Shown: positions 26,883 through 36,639 of the stretch, one piece after another
How positions within the stretch are numbered: position 1 is the first letter of the stretch
How the letters are laid out: every line of letters starts with the position of its first letter
Assembly: GCA_944389585.1 (NCBI GenBank)
Contig: CALXMW010000009.1
Span: 1 to 64,000 of the forward strand
Reading direction: 5' to 3'
Length of the DNA stretch: 64,000 nucleotides
Source of the DNA: an uncultured Kiritimatiellota bacterium
Lineage (GTDB): Bacteria > Verrucomicrobiota > Kiritimatiellia > RFP12 > DVOR01
Program-made: the position numbers and the translations under genes
Notes under the pieces: generated by a model
Seen by the model: the letters and a program-made list of their open reading frames with translations, nothing else
What the model was told of the DNA's origin: nothing
Databases searched by the model: none

Positions 26883-27376
26883 GCGAGGAGCTTGACCACC
26901 ACCGCCACCGCCAGCACCACGATCAGCGCGACGATCGCCACGATGGCCAGGTTCAGCGCCTTCTTGCTCTCGGATTTGCGCGCGAAGCCTTCCACGGGCT
27001 TGCCGGAGGAGACCGTCGGGCGCATCACGATCGTCGTGCGCGGGATGGAATCGACGCTCTCCACCTGCCCGGGCTCAGCCTCCGGCACGTCGTCGCCGCG
27101 GATGGAGAGGGCGATGTCGCCCAAGGTAACGACGTCGTTGCGGCGGACCGTGGCCATCGTGATGCGCTGGTCGTTCACGCGCGTGCCGTTGGTGGAATCG
27201 AGATCCTTCACGCGCCAGCCGCCGTCGCAGCGCTCAATGATGCAATGCTCCCCGGAGACCGAGGCGTTGGCGATGACGAAATCGTTGGCGCTGTTGCGCC
27301 CGATGCGGATCTGATCCGCCGTCCACGAGTAAGTCTTGCCGATTTCCTCGCCGTTGAGAATGGTGATGTTTGGCAT
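26879..27376 (-). CDS. FHA-domain membrane protein
   Basis: 165 aa. An N-terminal FHA domain binds phosphothreonine: IRIGRNSANDFVI near residue 23, SVSGEHCII near 39, and DLDSTNGTRVND near 58. After a linker, residues 140-163 form one transmembrane helix at the C-terminus, so the FHA domain probably faces the cytosol. Co-transcription with a pseudopilin and a SWIM protein suggests a regulatory role, possibly for an envelope machine, but that is inference. No Ser/Thr kinase is in the window. Confidence 0.92.
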   Translation of the reverse strand: MPNITILNGEEIGKTYSWTADQIRIGRNSANDFVIANASVSGEHCIIERCDGGWRVKDLDSTNGTRVNDQRITMATVRRNDVVTLGDIALSIRGDDVPEAEPGQVESVDSIPRTTIVMRPTVSSGKPVEGFARKSESKKALNLAIVAIVALIVVLAVAVVVKLLA

Positions 27377-27409
27377 AATCGATGCGCTCCTTCGTCAAGG
27401 TACGGCAAA

Positions 27410-27439
27410 AGTATAGAAAAGCCCTCCCCGAACTGTCAA
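27410..27439 (-). promoter_or_regulatory. FHA operon promoter (consensus -35)
   Basis: The minus strand reads TTGACA (27434-27439), 18 bp, TATACT (27410-27415). It is the strongest -35 in the window. It is back-to-back with the tkt promoter. Confidence 0.78.
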
Positions 27440-27478
27440 TAGGCCCGCCCGGGAAAAGGCGCCCCGGCGCGCGGGCGT

Positions 27479-27507
27479 TTGCGGTTCGGGGCGCGTTTTG
27501 GTATCAT
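27479..27507 (+). promoter_or_regulatory. tkt promoter
   Basis: TTGCGG at 27479-27484, 17 bp, TATCAT at 27502-27507 preceded by TGG. The leader is about 30 bases. Confidence 0.68.
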
Positions 27508-27543
27508 GCACGTTTCCTTTTTCAGACCCCGAAGGTGAGCGCG

Positions 27544-29541
27544 ATGAGCAAATTGACGACGGAAGACTTGCGTTTGGCGGCGAACACGCTGCGGTGCTTG
27601 GCCATGGACGAGGTGCAGGCGGCGAACTCCGGCCACCCGGGCGTGGCGATGGGCCTGGCCGACGTGATGGCCGCGCTCTGGCTGGGCCACCTCAAAGTCG
27701 CCCCCTCCGCCCCCGAGTGGGCCGACCGCGACCGTTTCGTGCTCTCCGGCGGGCACGCCTCGAGCCTGCTGTACGCCACGCTCCACCTGGCCGGCTTCGG
27801 CGTGTCGCTGGACGACCTCAAAGCCTTCCGCCAGCTGGGCGCGCGCACGCCCGGCCACCCCGAGCGCGGCGTCACCCCGGGCGTGGAGACCACGACCGGC
27901 CCCCTGGGCCAGGGCATCGCCGCGGGCGTTGGCATGGCACTGGCCGAGCGCCTGCTCGCGGCGCGCTTCAACGCCGAAGGGCGCACCCTCGTCGACCACC
28001 GCACCTGGGTCACCTGCGGCGACGGCGACCTGGAGGAAGGCATCTCGCACGAGGCCTGCTCGCTGGCCGGCGCGCTGGGCCTGGAAAAACTGATCCTGCT
28101 CTACGACTCCAACGGCATCACCATCGAGGGCGCCACCGACATCGCCCTGGCCGACGACACCAAGCGCCGCTTCGAAAGCTACGGCTGGCGCGTGCTGGCC
28201 TGCGACGGACACGACTTCGCCGACATCGAGAGAGCCCTGCGCAAGGCCGCCAAGCCCGCCGGCAAACCCACGCTCGTCATCTGCCGCACCGTCATCGGCA
28301 AAGGCTCGCCCAACAAAGCCGGCTCCGCCTCCTGCCACGGCGCGCCGCTGGGCGCGGACGAAGTGCGCCTGGCCAAGCAAGGCCTCGGCTTCGACCCCGA
28401 CCAAACCTTCGTGGTGCCCGAGCAGGTGCGCGCCCACTTCGCCGCGCGCGCCGCCAAGCTGGGCCGCCTGCAGCGGAAATGGGCGCGCGACGCCAAAGCC
28501 GCCTTCGCCGCCGACCCCGCCCTCAAGGCTCAGTGGGACGCCTTCCAGGCGCAGGAAGTGCCCGAAGACTTCGCCTCCCTCATCCCCGCCTGGGGCGACA
28601 AACCCCTCTCCACCCGCGCGGCCTCCGGCAAAATCCTCAACGCCATCGCCCCCGCGATCCCCTGGCTCATCGGCGGCTCCGCCGACCTGGCCCCCTCGAA
28701 CATGACCGCCCTCAACGGCTTGGGCGACGTCTCCAAAGACGACTTCGCCGGGCGCAACCTCCACTTCGGCATCCGCGAGCTGGGCATGGGCGGCATCCTC
28801 AACGGCCTAGCCAACCACGGCGGCCTGCGCCCCTACGGCGGCACCTTCTTCGTCTTCTGCGACTACGCCCGCCCCACCCTGCGCGTGGCCGCGCTCATGG
28901 GCGCGCCCGTCATCTACGTCCTCACGCACGACAGCTTCTACGTGGGCGAAGACGGCCCCACGCACGAACCCGTCGAACAGCTCCCCGCGCTCCGCGCCAT
29001 GCCCAACGTCTGCGACCTGCGCCCCGCCGACGCCACCGAGACCGCCGTCGCCTGGGAAGTCGCCCTCCGCCGCAAGGACGGGCCCACCTGCCTGATGCTC
29101 TCGCGCCAGAACCTTCCCGTGCTCGACCGCGCCGCCCTGGCCCCCGCCGAAGGCCTCAAAAAGGGCGCGTACGTCCTCTGGCAACGCGACCCCGCCCGGG
29201 AGCCGGAGGCCATCCTCATCGCCTCCGGCTCGGAGGTCGCCCTGGCCCTCCAAGTGGCCCAGGCCGACGCACGCAACCTCCGCGTGGTCTCCATGCCCAG
29301 CTGGTTCCTGTTCGCCCGGCAGGACAAGGCCTACCGCGACGAAGTCCTCCCCCCCACCGTCGCCAGGCGCCTCGCCATCGAGGCCGCCAGCCCCTTCGGG
29401 TGGGAGCGGTACGTCGGCGCGCAGGGCCGCGTTTTGGGGATGAATGGGTTCGGCGCCTCGGGCCCCGCGGAGGTCTTGGCCGAACACTTCGGCTTCACCC
29501 CCGGGCGCCTCGCCGCACTGCTCAACGACCTCTTGGCCTAA
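27544..29541 (+). CDS. tkt: Transketolase
   Basis: Thiamine-diphosphate enzyme of the pentose phosphate pathway, 665 aa, the usual length. ThDP contacts appear in [10 protein letters not shown] near residue 28, [14 protein letters not shown] near 120 and [13 protein letters not shown] near 160. The pyrimidine domain has [15 protein letters not shown] with the catalytic Glu near residue 409. I chose the ATG at 27544, preceded by GAAGGTGAG; the longer frame from 27382 has no homology and crosses the promoter. lysS follows after 27 bases. Confidence 0.97.
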   Translation: MSKLTTEDLRLAANTLRCLAMDEVQAANSGHPGVAMGLADVMAALWLGHLKVAPSAPEWADRDRFVLSGGHASSLLYATLHLAGFGVSLDDLKAFRQLGARTPGHPERGVTPGVETTTGPLGQGIAAGVGMALAERLLAARFNAEGRTLVDHRTWVTCGDGDLEEGISHEACSLAGALGLEKLILLYDSNGITIEGATDIALADDTKRRFESYGWRVLACDGHDFADIERALRKAAKPAGKPTLVICRTVIGKGSPNKAGSASCHGAPLGADEVRLAKQGLGFDPDQTFVVPEQVRAHFAARAAKLGRLQRKWARDAKAAFAADPALKAQWDAFQAQEVPEDFASLIPAWGDKPLSTRAASGKILNAIAPAIPWLIGGSADLAPSNMTALNGLGDVSKDDFAGRNLHFGIRELGMGGILNGLANHGGLRPYGGTFFVFCDYARPTLRVAALMGAPVIYVLTHDSFYVGEDGPTHEPVEQLPALRAMPNVCDLRPADATETAVAWEVALRRKDGPTCLMLSRQNLPVLDRAALAPAEGLKKGAYVLWQRDPAREPEAILIASGSEVALALQVAQADARNLRVVSMPSWFLFARQDKAYRDEVLPPTVARRLAIEAASPFGWERYVGAQGRVLGMNGFGASGPAEVLAEHFGFTPGRLAALLNDLLA

Positions 29542-29568
29542 CGGCCGCCTTTGCCAAGGAGGCACACG

Positions 29569-31017
29569 ATGGACACGCAAACCCCGGACCAATACCGCGC
29601 GCAACGCCTCGCCAACCGCGCCAAACTCGCCGAGTTGGGCTACGCCCCCTACGGCCACGCCTTCGCCCGCACCGGCACCCTCAGGGAGACCCGCGAGCAC
29701 TTCGAGGAAGGCAAGGCCGTCGTCGTCGCCGGGCGCATCCAGACCAAGCGCCGCATGGGCAAGCTCATGTTCATCCACCTCAACGACGGCACCGACGCCT
29801 TCCAAATCCTCCTCAAGCGCGACGGCGTCGGCGAGGAGGCCTACAACGCCGCCAAGCTGCTCGACCTGGGCGACATCATCGGTGTCAAGGGTGCGCTCTT
29901 CACCACCCAGGCCGGCGAAAAGACCGTCGACGTCGCCACCTGGGAACTCCTCTCCAAGGCCGTCCGCCAACCCCCCGAAAAATGGCACGGCCTCCAAGAC
30001 CAAGAAGAACGCTACCGCCGCCGCTACCTCGACCTCATGTCCAACCCCGAGAGCCGCGCCCGCTTCGACAAGCGCCACAAGATTCTCCTCGGCATCCGCA
30101 ACTACCTCGCCTCCAAGGGCTTCGTCGAGGTCGAGACGCCCATCATGCAGGCGCAGGCCGGCGGCGCCGCGGCCAAGCCCTTCGTCACCCACCACAACGC
30201 CCTCGACCGCGAAATGGTGCTGCGCATCGCCCCCGAACTCTACCTCAAGCGCCTCCTCGTCGGCGGCTTCGACAAAATCTTTGAACTCGGCAAAGACTTC
30301 CGCAACGAAGGCATCGACCGCACGCACAACCCCGAGTTCACCGTCCTGGAGGTCTACGAGGCCTACGGCGACCGGTCCTCGATGAAGGCCCTCATCGAGG
30401 GGATGCTCCCCTACCTCTGCGACACCGTCCTCGGTTCCCGCCAGGTGCCCTACGGCACGGAAGGCAAGACGTTGAACTTCGAGCCGCCCTACCGCGAGGT
30501 CTCCCAGCGCGCGCTCATCGAGGAGCGCATGGGCGCCGACTGGTTCGCGCTCGACTATGAGGCCGCCCGCGCCCGCGCCGCCGAGGCCGGGCTCGAGCTC
30601 ACCCCCGAGATCGTCGACCACCTCACCCTCTCCCACGAGGTCTACGACAAGCTCATCGAGAAGACCCTCTTCCAGCCCACCTTCGTCACCCGCATCCCGA
30701 AGCAATACGTCCCCCTCGCGAAAGCCTGCAAGGACGACGACGCGCTGGTGGATGTCTTCGAGTTCGTCGTCGCCGGCAAAGAACTCTGCCCCGGCTACAC
30801 CGAGCAAAACGACCCCGACGCCCAACGCGAGGCCTTCACCCGCCAGGTCGAGGCCGACGCCGAGCCCACCGACCTCGACTTCGTCGAAGCCCTCGAATAC
30901 GGCATGCCCCCCACCGGCGGCCTCGGCCTCGGCATCGACCGCCTCGTCATGCTCCTGACCAACACCGAAGCCATCCGCGACGTCATCCTCTTCCCCCAGC
31001 TCAAATCCGAGGCCTGA
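29569..31017 (+). CDS. lysS: Lysyl-tRNA synthetase, class II
   Basis: Charges tRNA-Lys, 482 aa. An OB-fold anticodon-binding domain (VVAGRIQTKRRMGKLMFIHL near residue 50) precedes the class II core with motif 2 (ELGKDFRNEGIDRTHNPEFT) and motif 3 (GLGLGIDRLVMLL near the end). The ATG at 29569 has a strong AAGGAGG site. It shares a transcript with tkt and ends at a strong terminator. Confidence 0.97.
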   Translation: MDTQTPDQYRAQRLANRAKLAELGYAPYGHAFARTGTLRETREHFEEGKAVVVAGRIQTKRRMGKLMFIHLNDGTDAFQILLKRDGVGEEAYNAAKLLDLGDIIGVKGALFTTQAGEKTVDVATWELLSKAVRQPPEKWHGLQDQEERYRRRYLDLMSNPESRARFDKRHKILLGIRNYLASKGFVEVETPIMQAQAGGAAAKPFVTHHNALDREMVLRIAPELYLKRLLVGGFDKIFELGKDFRNEGIDRTHNPEFTVLEVYEAYGDRSSMKALIEGMLPYLCDTVLGSRQVPYGTEGKTLNFEPPYREVSQRALIEERMGADWFALDYEAARARAAEAGLELTPEIVDHLTLSHEVYDKLIEKTLFQPTFVTRIPKQYVPLAKACKDDDALVDVFEFVVAGKELCPGYTEQNDPDAQREAFTRQVEADAEPTDLDFVEALEYGMPPTGGLGLGIDRLVMLLTNTEAIRDVILFPQLKSEA

Positions 31018-31034
31018 CGCCCCGCCAGTCTGCA

Positions 31035-31072
31035 AGAAGGCCCCCGACCGACGGTCTGGGGCCTTCTCTTTT
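31035..31072. terminator. Terminator after lysS, shared with the converging remnant
   Basis: AGAAGGCCCC pairs with GGGGCCTTCT, and a second inner stem GACC-GAC-GGTC extends the hairpin. A short T run follows. Confidence 0.87.
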
Positions 31073-31086
31073 AGGTATGCCGCCGC

Positions 31087-31653
31087 TCAGCGATAGAGCG
31101 CCGCCGCCGTCATCGCGAGATAGCCCTCCGCGCCGAGCGTGGGGAAGGCCGCCCGCACGGCAGTCTCAAAGGCCTTGGCGTCTGGCGCCTCCGCGGCGAT
31201 CGCCTTGACACGCAGCAGATAGGCGCGCTTGGCGGGGATCGCCTCGGGCCCCTCCGGCAGATGGTGGGTGGAAAGGATGAGACGGACGCCCGCGGCCTCC
31301 AGCGCGTCGCACTGCGCCAGCGCCGCGTCGAGCGCCTCGCGTGAGGGCAGCAGGCTGTGGCAGTCCGCGCCGAAGAGGTGGGTGGCCGAGAGCCGCGCGG
31401 CGGGAAGCTCCACGGCAAAGCCATAGCCCTCGTCGCGGATGACGAAGTCCAGGCCGCCGAGGCTCAGCGCCCCCTCGGGGATGACCCGGCCAATCGGACG
31501 GGGCTGGAGAAAGGCCCCATGGAAGGCCTCCTTGAAGCCCTCGGTGATGCCATGGATGGCGCCGCCGGGGGCGAGCGCCGCGACGGTGCGGGCCGTGGCG
31601 AGCGTCTCGCCGAGCTGGTCGGCCCCGCCCACGTGATAAGGAGTTCGTACAAC
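31087..31653 (-). pseudogene. MBL-fold metallohydrolase remnant, 5' truncated
   Basis: The recognisable protein starts at HVGGADQLGETLA (GTG at 31632) and runs about 180 aa to the stop. HVGG is the end of the HxHxDHVGG metal-binding motif of metallo-beta-lactamase-fold enzymes, and everything before it is missing. The rest matches the C-terminal half of an MBL family, including ADCHSLLPS near the middle and the terminal AFPTLGAEGYLAMTAAALY. There is no good ribosome binding site. Expression as a short protein is possible, but it would lack the main metal ligands. The frame is open further upstream into the SGNH gene, but that part has no meaning. Confidence 0.6.
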
Positions 31654-31659
31654 GCCCCC

Positions 31660-31668
31660 AGTATAACA
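31660..31668 (-). promoter_or_regulatory. Extended -10 in front of the MBL remnant
   Basis: The minus strand reads TGTTATACT. It lies about 28 bases before the GTG of the remnant, so the promoter seems to have survived the deletion. Confidence 0.5.
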
Positions 31669-31705
31669 CAAAACGCCGCCTCGCCGAAACAAGCGCAAGG
31701 AGCGA

Positions 31706-34700
31706 TCAGCCGCCCTGTGCCGCCTCGGCGGCCAAGGGGGACGCCGAACGGCAGGCCTCGACGCGGAAAAGTCCCCCCTCCGATTCCTGCGGCGCCGTGA
31801 TGGTGACGCTCCGCCTATCAGGCCCCACGGCCTCCGAGACGCCCAAGACTCGGTCGTCCGAGACGGAGCGGAGACGGAACGTCGTGCCAGGGACGAAACT
31901 GGCCCCGGCCGGCGCACGCAGCGCGGCGGCGACCGCGAGGCGCCCCCCGTCAAACGTCAGATCCGTGACGGCAAAGTCATAGCACACCTCCACGCCGCCC
32001 TCCCCATCCGCGTGCGCGATCCCATCCAGACACGCCAACGCCTCGGAAGTCGCCGCCGCGTCGAGCGGCCTCCCGTTGCCCAACGCCCGAACGGCGGAAG
32101 GGACGACATTGCCGTTGACGCGCGTGAGCGTGGCCGCGGCGGCGGGGGAATAGGCGGAGGCGTCGTCGGCGGCGCCATTGGGCTTGGGCGGCGGCGTGGG
32201 ACGCACCCAGATCTCCAGGTTTCGGACGGCGTAAGCGCCAAAGGTGAAGGCCTCGGCGAATTCATCAAGGAAAACCCCGTTGACGGAAGGCGTCCGACCG
32301 CTGGTGTGGGTGGCCAAATCCCCGATGAGCACCTCATCCTCCCCGCTGTCGGAGCCCCAACGGTTGTAGGCGAAAAGCAACGTCGCCGGGGTGGCGGCCT
32401 CGGCCGTGCGAAGCCAAAACTGGAAAATGCCGTAGGCGCCCGTGGCGTTGAGGGTGTCGTTCCAGTCATACCATCCGGCGAGGCCGCCGGGAAGCCCGTC
32501 CGCGCCGTTCGCCGAGCCCGCGCTCCCGGGCGCGAAGGCCACAAAGCACGCGGCGGGGCCGGCGGCCTCGGGGAAGGCGTTGCCGAAGACGTGCGCGTCT
32601 CTCAGGTCCGCCTGAAGCACGGCGTCTGGCAGCCCCAAAGGCAACGCGCCCGGCGCGGCCGCGGCGGAGACCCAGACCGTCCGGACGGGGCCGCCGGGGC
32701 GGGCCAGCTCCAAATAATAGGCCACACGGTCAAAATCCGGGACCGTGTCCTTGTCCAACGCGGCCTCCGCCTCGTCGCGCACGGCGGCGGAACGAAGCCC
32801 CTCCGGCGTCCACCGGACACGGATGTAACCCTCGGCCTCCGGGATGTTCGCCTTGGCGCCAAGCCCGGCCGGCACGAACGCGGCCTCGGCCGTCTCGGCC
32901 GCGGCCTGCCCGGCGCGGCGGGCGGTGAGGCTCAGCGCGACCTCTCGCCCGGCGGCAAGCGGCTGTGGGAGGGCGCCCGTGAGGAGACGCCCGTCCTCGG
33001 AGAGCGTCAGCCCCTCGGCCTCCTGCCCTGCGACCGTAAGGCGGAGCCCGTCGGGCACGACGTTGTGGTTGAGCGCGACGGCGACCCGCGCGCAATCCCC
33101 CTCCGGCGACCAGGCCGCGACGACGGCGAGCGCTTCCCGGAGCCCCTCCTCCCGGGCGGCGATCTGCTCGATGGCCGCGCGCCACACCGCCGCCATGCGG
33201 TTGTAACCGGCTTGATTGGGGTGGAGGCCGTCGTCGAGGTAATAGGGATTGTTAACGCCGGACTCGGCAAAGCCCAGCGCGTCCAACATGCTGGCCAGAC
33301 GCACCTTGGCCGTTTCGCCGAAGAGCGCGCGCCCGGCGGCGTTGAGCGTACCGAGGCGGCAGGGCACCTCCGCGCCATCGACCGTGAGCGTGGCGGTGAC
33401 GGTATCGAAAAGGCTTAGGATCGCGCCGTTGTAAGCCGGGCGGAAGGCGTCGGCCTTGTTGTAATCCTCTTCGGTCTGGCCACGCGTGGCGATGATGGGG
33501 GAGACAATCACCCAGGCGTCCGGGCGCAACGTCACGAGGCGCCGCACAAGCGCCTGCCAATGGGCAAAGGCCGCTGCGGGGTCGCCGCCCGCGTCGTTCG
33601 TGCCGATGAGGAGGGTGATGACGTCTGGGTGGCCGGCGGCGTCCAGGAAATTGGCGACCCCTTCCAGATAACCGGCGCGGTTGCCGCCGGTATGGATGCG
33701 CTGCCCGCTGATGCCGTTGTGGCGGCGGCAAGCGGGCAGCGCGGGGGCGTTGGCCTCGGCGAGCGCCTCGGAGTAGAGATTCTCCCAGAAGCCGGCGGAG
33801 CGCACGTTCCAGCCATCGCGGGCGAAACCGTCGAAGAGGGGTTTGCGCCAGTTGGCGCCGTTGGAGGAACCGTGGGTGATGGAGTCGCCCATCGGCAGGA
33901 CGACCAGGTCCGCCTCGGCGCGGCGGATCGTGAGGGTGAGCGTGCCCTCCGCGAACCCCGTATCGGCGACGGCGCCGGGCAGGTCGGAGCGGGCCAGGAG
34001 CTCCGCCACGCGGTCGGGATCGGCGAACCCGTCGGGGAAGGCAAGCGCGGCGTAATCGCCCTCGGGGAACAAGGCGAGCGCGTCGGCATCGATCGCGAAG
34101 GGCGGCGCGCCGGCCTCCCAGCGGGTGACCCGGGCGCCGGCGGGGAGCGTGAGCGCCTCGCCTCGGGCAAAGGCGCGGAGGGTCCCGTCGGCGGGGACGC
34201 CGCGGAAGACGGCCACACGTTCCAACACGAAGTCGAGCCCACCCGCGTCGGCGTTCACGAAGTTGCCGAAAACGATGCGGTCGGCCCGGAGGCCGGTACC
34301 CTTGAGGCCGGTCACGGACGTCCAGGCCGGCACGCCGTCCGCACAGGGGAAGACGGTCATACGGGCAGGCTGGGTGCCGGTGGTGAGGGCGACGCAGACG
34401 CTCCCCGCGTCGAAGAGCGCGTCGGCGGGCGGGAAGACACCGCAATCGTCCCAGACGGCATTGCCCCACGTGCCGGTGAGGGTGGTCGCGGTCTTAAGGG
34501 CGCAGCCGACACCGGTGGTGCCGTTCCCGACGTGAAAAAGCGGTTTCCCGAGCGGCTCGGGCGAGACGCCGCGCACCACGGCCACGACGGTCAGCGGATC
34601 GGCGGTCTCGGCGTAACCCACGTCCAGCGTCTCTCCGAAATGGATGGCGGGGGCGATTCCCGTGCCCGTGCGCAGCGCCCCCTCCTCCACACGCCCATCG

Positions 34701-36625
34701 CCGAGCGTGAGCCGCCAAGCGGAGGCATCGATCCCCCCGACCGCGAAGGCGGCCTGCGGGGGCAAGGGCGCATTGGGCGCGACGGCGGAGCAATCCTCCC
34801 AAACGGCCAGCAGCCCATCCTCCGGGCCGGGAATCCCGGGCTCGACCCAGACCTCCAAAAGCCGGCGTTCGTAGGCGGCGGGCGCATAGGCGGTATACCC
34901 GGAGAGGCGCGAGAAGTGCGTCCAGTCATAGACGGCGGCGATCTGATTGCCCAAGTTGTCGCGGTGCGTGCTGAAGGACCCGATGCCCATTTCCGTGTAG
35001 GCGGGGTCGCCGCCCAGGAACCCATTGTAGGCAAACAGCATTTCCGCGGCGGGGTCGGTCCAATCCCCGGCGGCGCCCTCGCGGATCCGGGCCACCTGCA
35101 TGCAGCCCCAAAGCCCGCCCCCGGAGGCCAGCGTGTCGTTCCAGCCAAAGGCGCCGGCATGGGCCTCGGCGGGGAAGCCCGGCTGGTCGGCGGCCGTGTA
35201 GGTGTAGGGCGAGAACTCGATGACACCGCGGCCCCCGGTCACGGACTTGGCGAAGTTGCCGCGGTTCCCGAAGACGGCGAGCCTCTCGACGATGGCCTTG
35301 CGCGCGGGACCGCCGGCCGCCGGGATGCCCGTCTGCGCGGGGTCGCCGCCGAAGGCCGCCGCGTCCATCGAGACCCAGACGAACTGCGCGGGCTGGCCGG
35401 GGCGTTTGAGCTCGAGGTAGTACCCCACGCGGGCGATGGCGGCGGGCGGGTCGGCGAGCGTGGCCTCCGCCTTCCCGGTCGCCAGATCGGTCGCGCTCAG
35501 GCGGACAAAGCCCGCGCGGAAGGAATCGGGGACATTGTCGGCCGCGCCGGAGCCCAGCAACTCGATGGCCGCCGCGTCGGCCTCGGCGCGCAGCCCGCCG
35601 CAAACGAGGGCGGCGGCGGAGACCTCGCCATTCCAGAAGGCCCGGTCGCAGGGGAAGACCAGGACGCGCGGATCCTCCGGGTCAAGCCGCCCGCCGGTGA
35701 GGGTCGGGCCGCCCGTCAGGGCAAGCGTGCCTCCGACGAACGCCCCCGCGGGTCGGTTGAGGCGTACGCGCACCTCCCCGGCGACGCCGTTGTGGAGATG
35801 GACGATGGCCGGCGGCGCGTCGCGCAGCGCGGCAATGGCGGGCTCGAAAGCGGCGGTGCGCCAGGCGGCGGCGACACGTTGGCTGCCGGTCTCGTTGGGG
35901 TGGACGCCGTCGGGCTTGTAGGCGGCGGGGTCGAAGGTATCGTCGAAGGCGACGCGGGCGACATCGGCGAGGCGGACGTTCGGGCGGTCGAAAGGCGGCT
36001 CCTTGGCGGCGGCCGCGGCGCGGATGAGGGTGTTGAACGGCCCAAAGCGACCGTCGGATTTGTTGCCGGGGACGACGGGCAGCAAGGTGGAGACGAGCAC
36101 TTGGCTGTGGGGGCGCAGGTCGGCCAAACGCGAGGCCAGCTCCACCCAGCCCGCGAAGACCGCCTCAATGCCGGCCGCGTCGTCGGAGGGAAGGAACGAA
36201 AGGTCGTTGATGCCGAGCATGAGGGTGATGACGTCGGGGTAACCGGCGTGCTCAAGCGCGCTCTCGGCATTGAAGCGATGCGCGCCGTATTGGTTGCCGG
36301 AAACGGGGCGGATGAGCCCGCCGTAGAGGCCGCAATGCCAAGCCCAAGCCGGATTGTCCTCGACCTCCTCGGTGCCCTGGTGGCCGGTCCGGAACCCCAC
36401 GCAGCGGACGGGCTGCCCGGCCTCGGTGAGCTGGCGCCAAAGTTGGTAGCGATAGCCGCCGCGCGTGGCGGCGTCGCCGCGGTCGGGGTGGCCCATGTCG
36501 CGCTCGCCCTCGGTGATGGAGTCGCCCATCGGCATCCAGACAAGCGTGTCCGGCAACCGCTCCTCGGCGCCGCGCCCAAGGACGGTGGCGGACAGCGCAA
36601 GCAACACGGCGGCAAGCAATCTCAT
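31706..36625 (-). CDS. Large secreted protein with two SGNH/GDSL hydrolase domains
   Basis: 1639 aa with a signal peptide (about residues 1-20). The first SGNH esterase domain begins at MPMGDSITEG (nucleophile S36) and ends near DGVHPNETG (about 238). The second begins at LPMGDSITHG (about residue 910) and ends near DGLHPNQAG (about 1135). Each is followed by a beta-rich module with similar elements: YYLELxRPG, GWNDTL or DWNDTL, LFAYN and LEVWVxP/LEIWVxP. The protein thus looks like an internal duplication of SGNH plus beta module. SGNH enzymes include sialate and carbohydrate O-acetylesterases, and the gene starts 15 bases after the stop of the GH16-sialidase gene in the same operon. A GGGAGGAG site precedes the ATG. 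Confidence 0.88.
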   Translation of the reverse strand: MRLLAAVLLALSATVLGRGAEERLPDTLVWMPMGDSITEGERDMGHPDRGDAATRGGYRYQLWRQLTEAGQPVRCVGFRTGHQGTEEVEDNPAWAWHCGLYGGLIRPVSGNQYGAHRFNAESALEHAGYPDVITLMLGINDLSFLPSDDAAGIEAVFAGWVELASRLADLRPHSQVLVSTLLPVVPGNKSDGRFGPFNTLIRAAAAAKEPPFDRPNVRLADVARVAFDDTFDPAAYKPDGVHPNETGSQRVAAAWRTAAFEPAIAALRDAPPAIVHLHNGVAGEVRVRLNRPAGAFVGGTLALTGGPTLTGGRLDPEDPRVLVFPCDRAFWNGEVSAAALVCGGLRAEADAAAIELLGSGAADNVPDSFRAGFVRLSATDLATGKAEATLADPPAAIARVGYYLELKRPGQPAQFVWVSMDAAAFGGDPAQTGIPAAGGPARKAIVERLAVFGNRGNFAKSVTGGRGVIEFSPYTYTAADQPGFPAEAHAGAFGWNDTLASGGGLWGCMQVARIREGAAGDWTDPAAEMLFAYNGFLGGDPAYTEMGIGSFSTHRDNLGNQIAAVYDWTHFSRLSGYTAYAPAAYERRLLEVWVEPGIPGPEDGLLAVWEDCSAVAPNAPLPPQAAFAVGGIDASAWRLTLGDGRVEEGALRTGTGIAPAIHFGETLDVGYAETADPLTVVAVVRGVSPEPLGKPLFHVGNGTTGVGCALKTATTLTGTWGNAVWDDCGVFPPADALFDAGSVCVALTTGTQPARMTVFPCADGVPAWTSVTGLKGTGLRADRIVFGNFVNADAGGLDFVLERVAVFRGVPADGTLRAFARGEALTLPAGARVTRWEAGAPPFAIDADALALFPEGDYAALAFPDGFADPDRVAELLARSDLPGAVADTGFAEGTLTLTIRRAEADLVVLPMGDSITHGSSNGANWRKPLFDGFARDGWNVRSAGFWENLYSEALAEANAPALPACRRHNGISGQRIHTGGNRAGYLEGVANFLDAAGHPDVITLLIGTNDAGGDPAAAFAHWQALVRRLVTLRPDAWVIVSPIIATRGQTEEDYNKADAFRPAYNGAILSLFDTVTATLTVDGAEVPCRLGTLNAAGRALFGETAKVRLASMLDALGFAESGVNNPYYLDDGLHPNQAGYNRMAAVWRAAIEQIAAREEGLREALAVVAAWSPEGDCARVAVALNHNVVPDGLRLTVAGQEAEGLTLSEDGRLLTGALPQPLAAGREVALSLTARRAGQAAAETAEAAFVPAGLGAKANIPEAEGYIRVRWTPEGLRSAAVRDEAEAALDKDTVPDFDRVAYYLELARPGGPVRTVWVSAAAAPGALPLGLPDAVLQADLRDAHVFGNAFPEAAGPAACFVAFAPGSAGSANGADGLPGGLAGWYDWNDTLNATGAYGIFQFWLRTAEAATPATLLFAYNRWGSDSGEDEVLIGDLATHTSGRTPSVNGVFLDEFAEAFTFGAYAVRNLEIWVRPTPPPKPNGAADDASAYSPAAAATLTRVNGNVVPSAVRALGNGRPLDAAATSEALACLDGIAHADGEGGVEVCYDFAVTDLTFDGGRLAVAAALRAPAGASFVPGTTFRLRSVSDDRVLGVSEAVGPDRRSVTITAPQESEGGLFRVEACRSASPLAAEAAQGG

Positions 36626-36639
36626 AGGAACTCCTCCCT

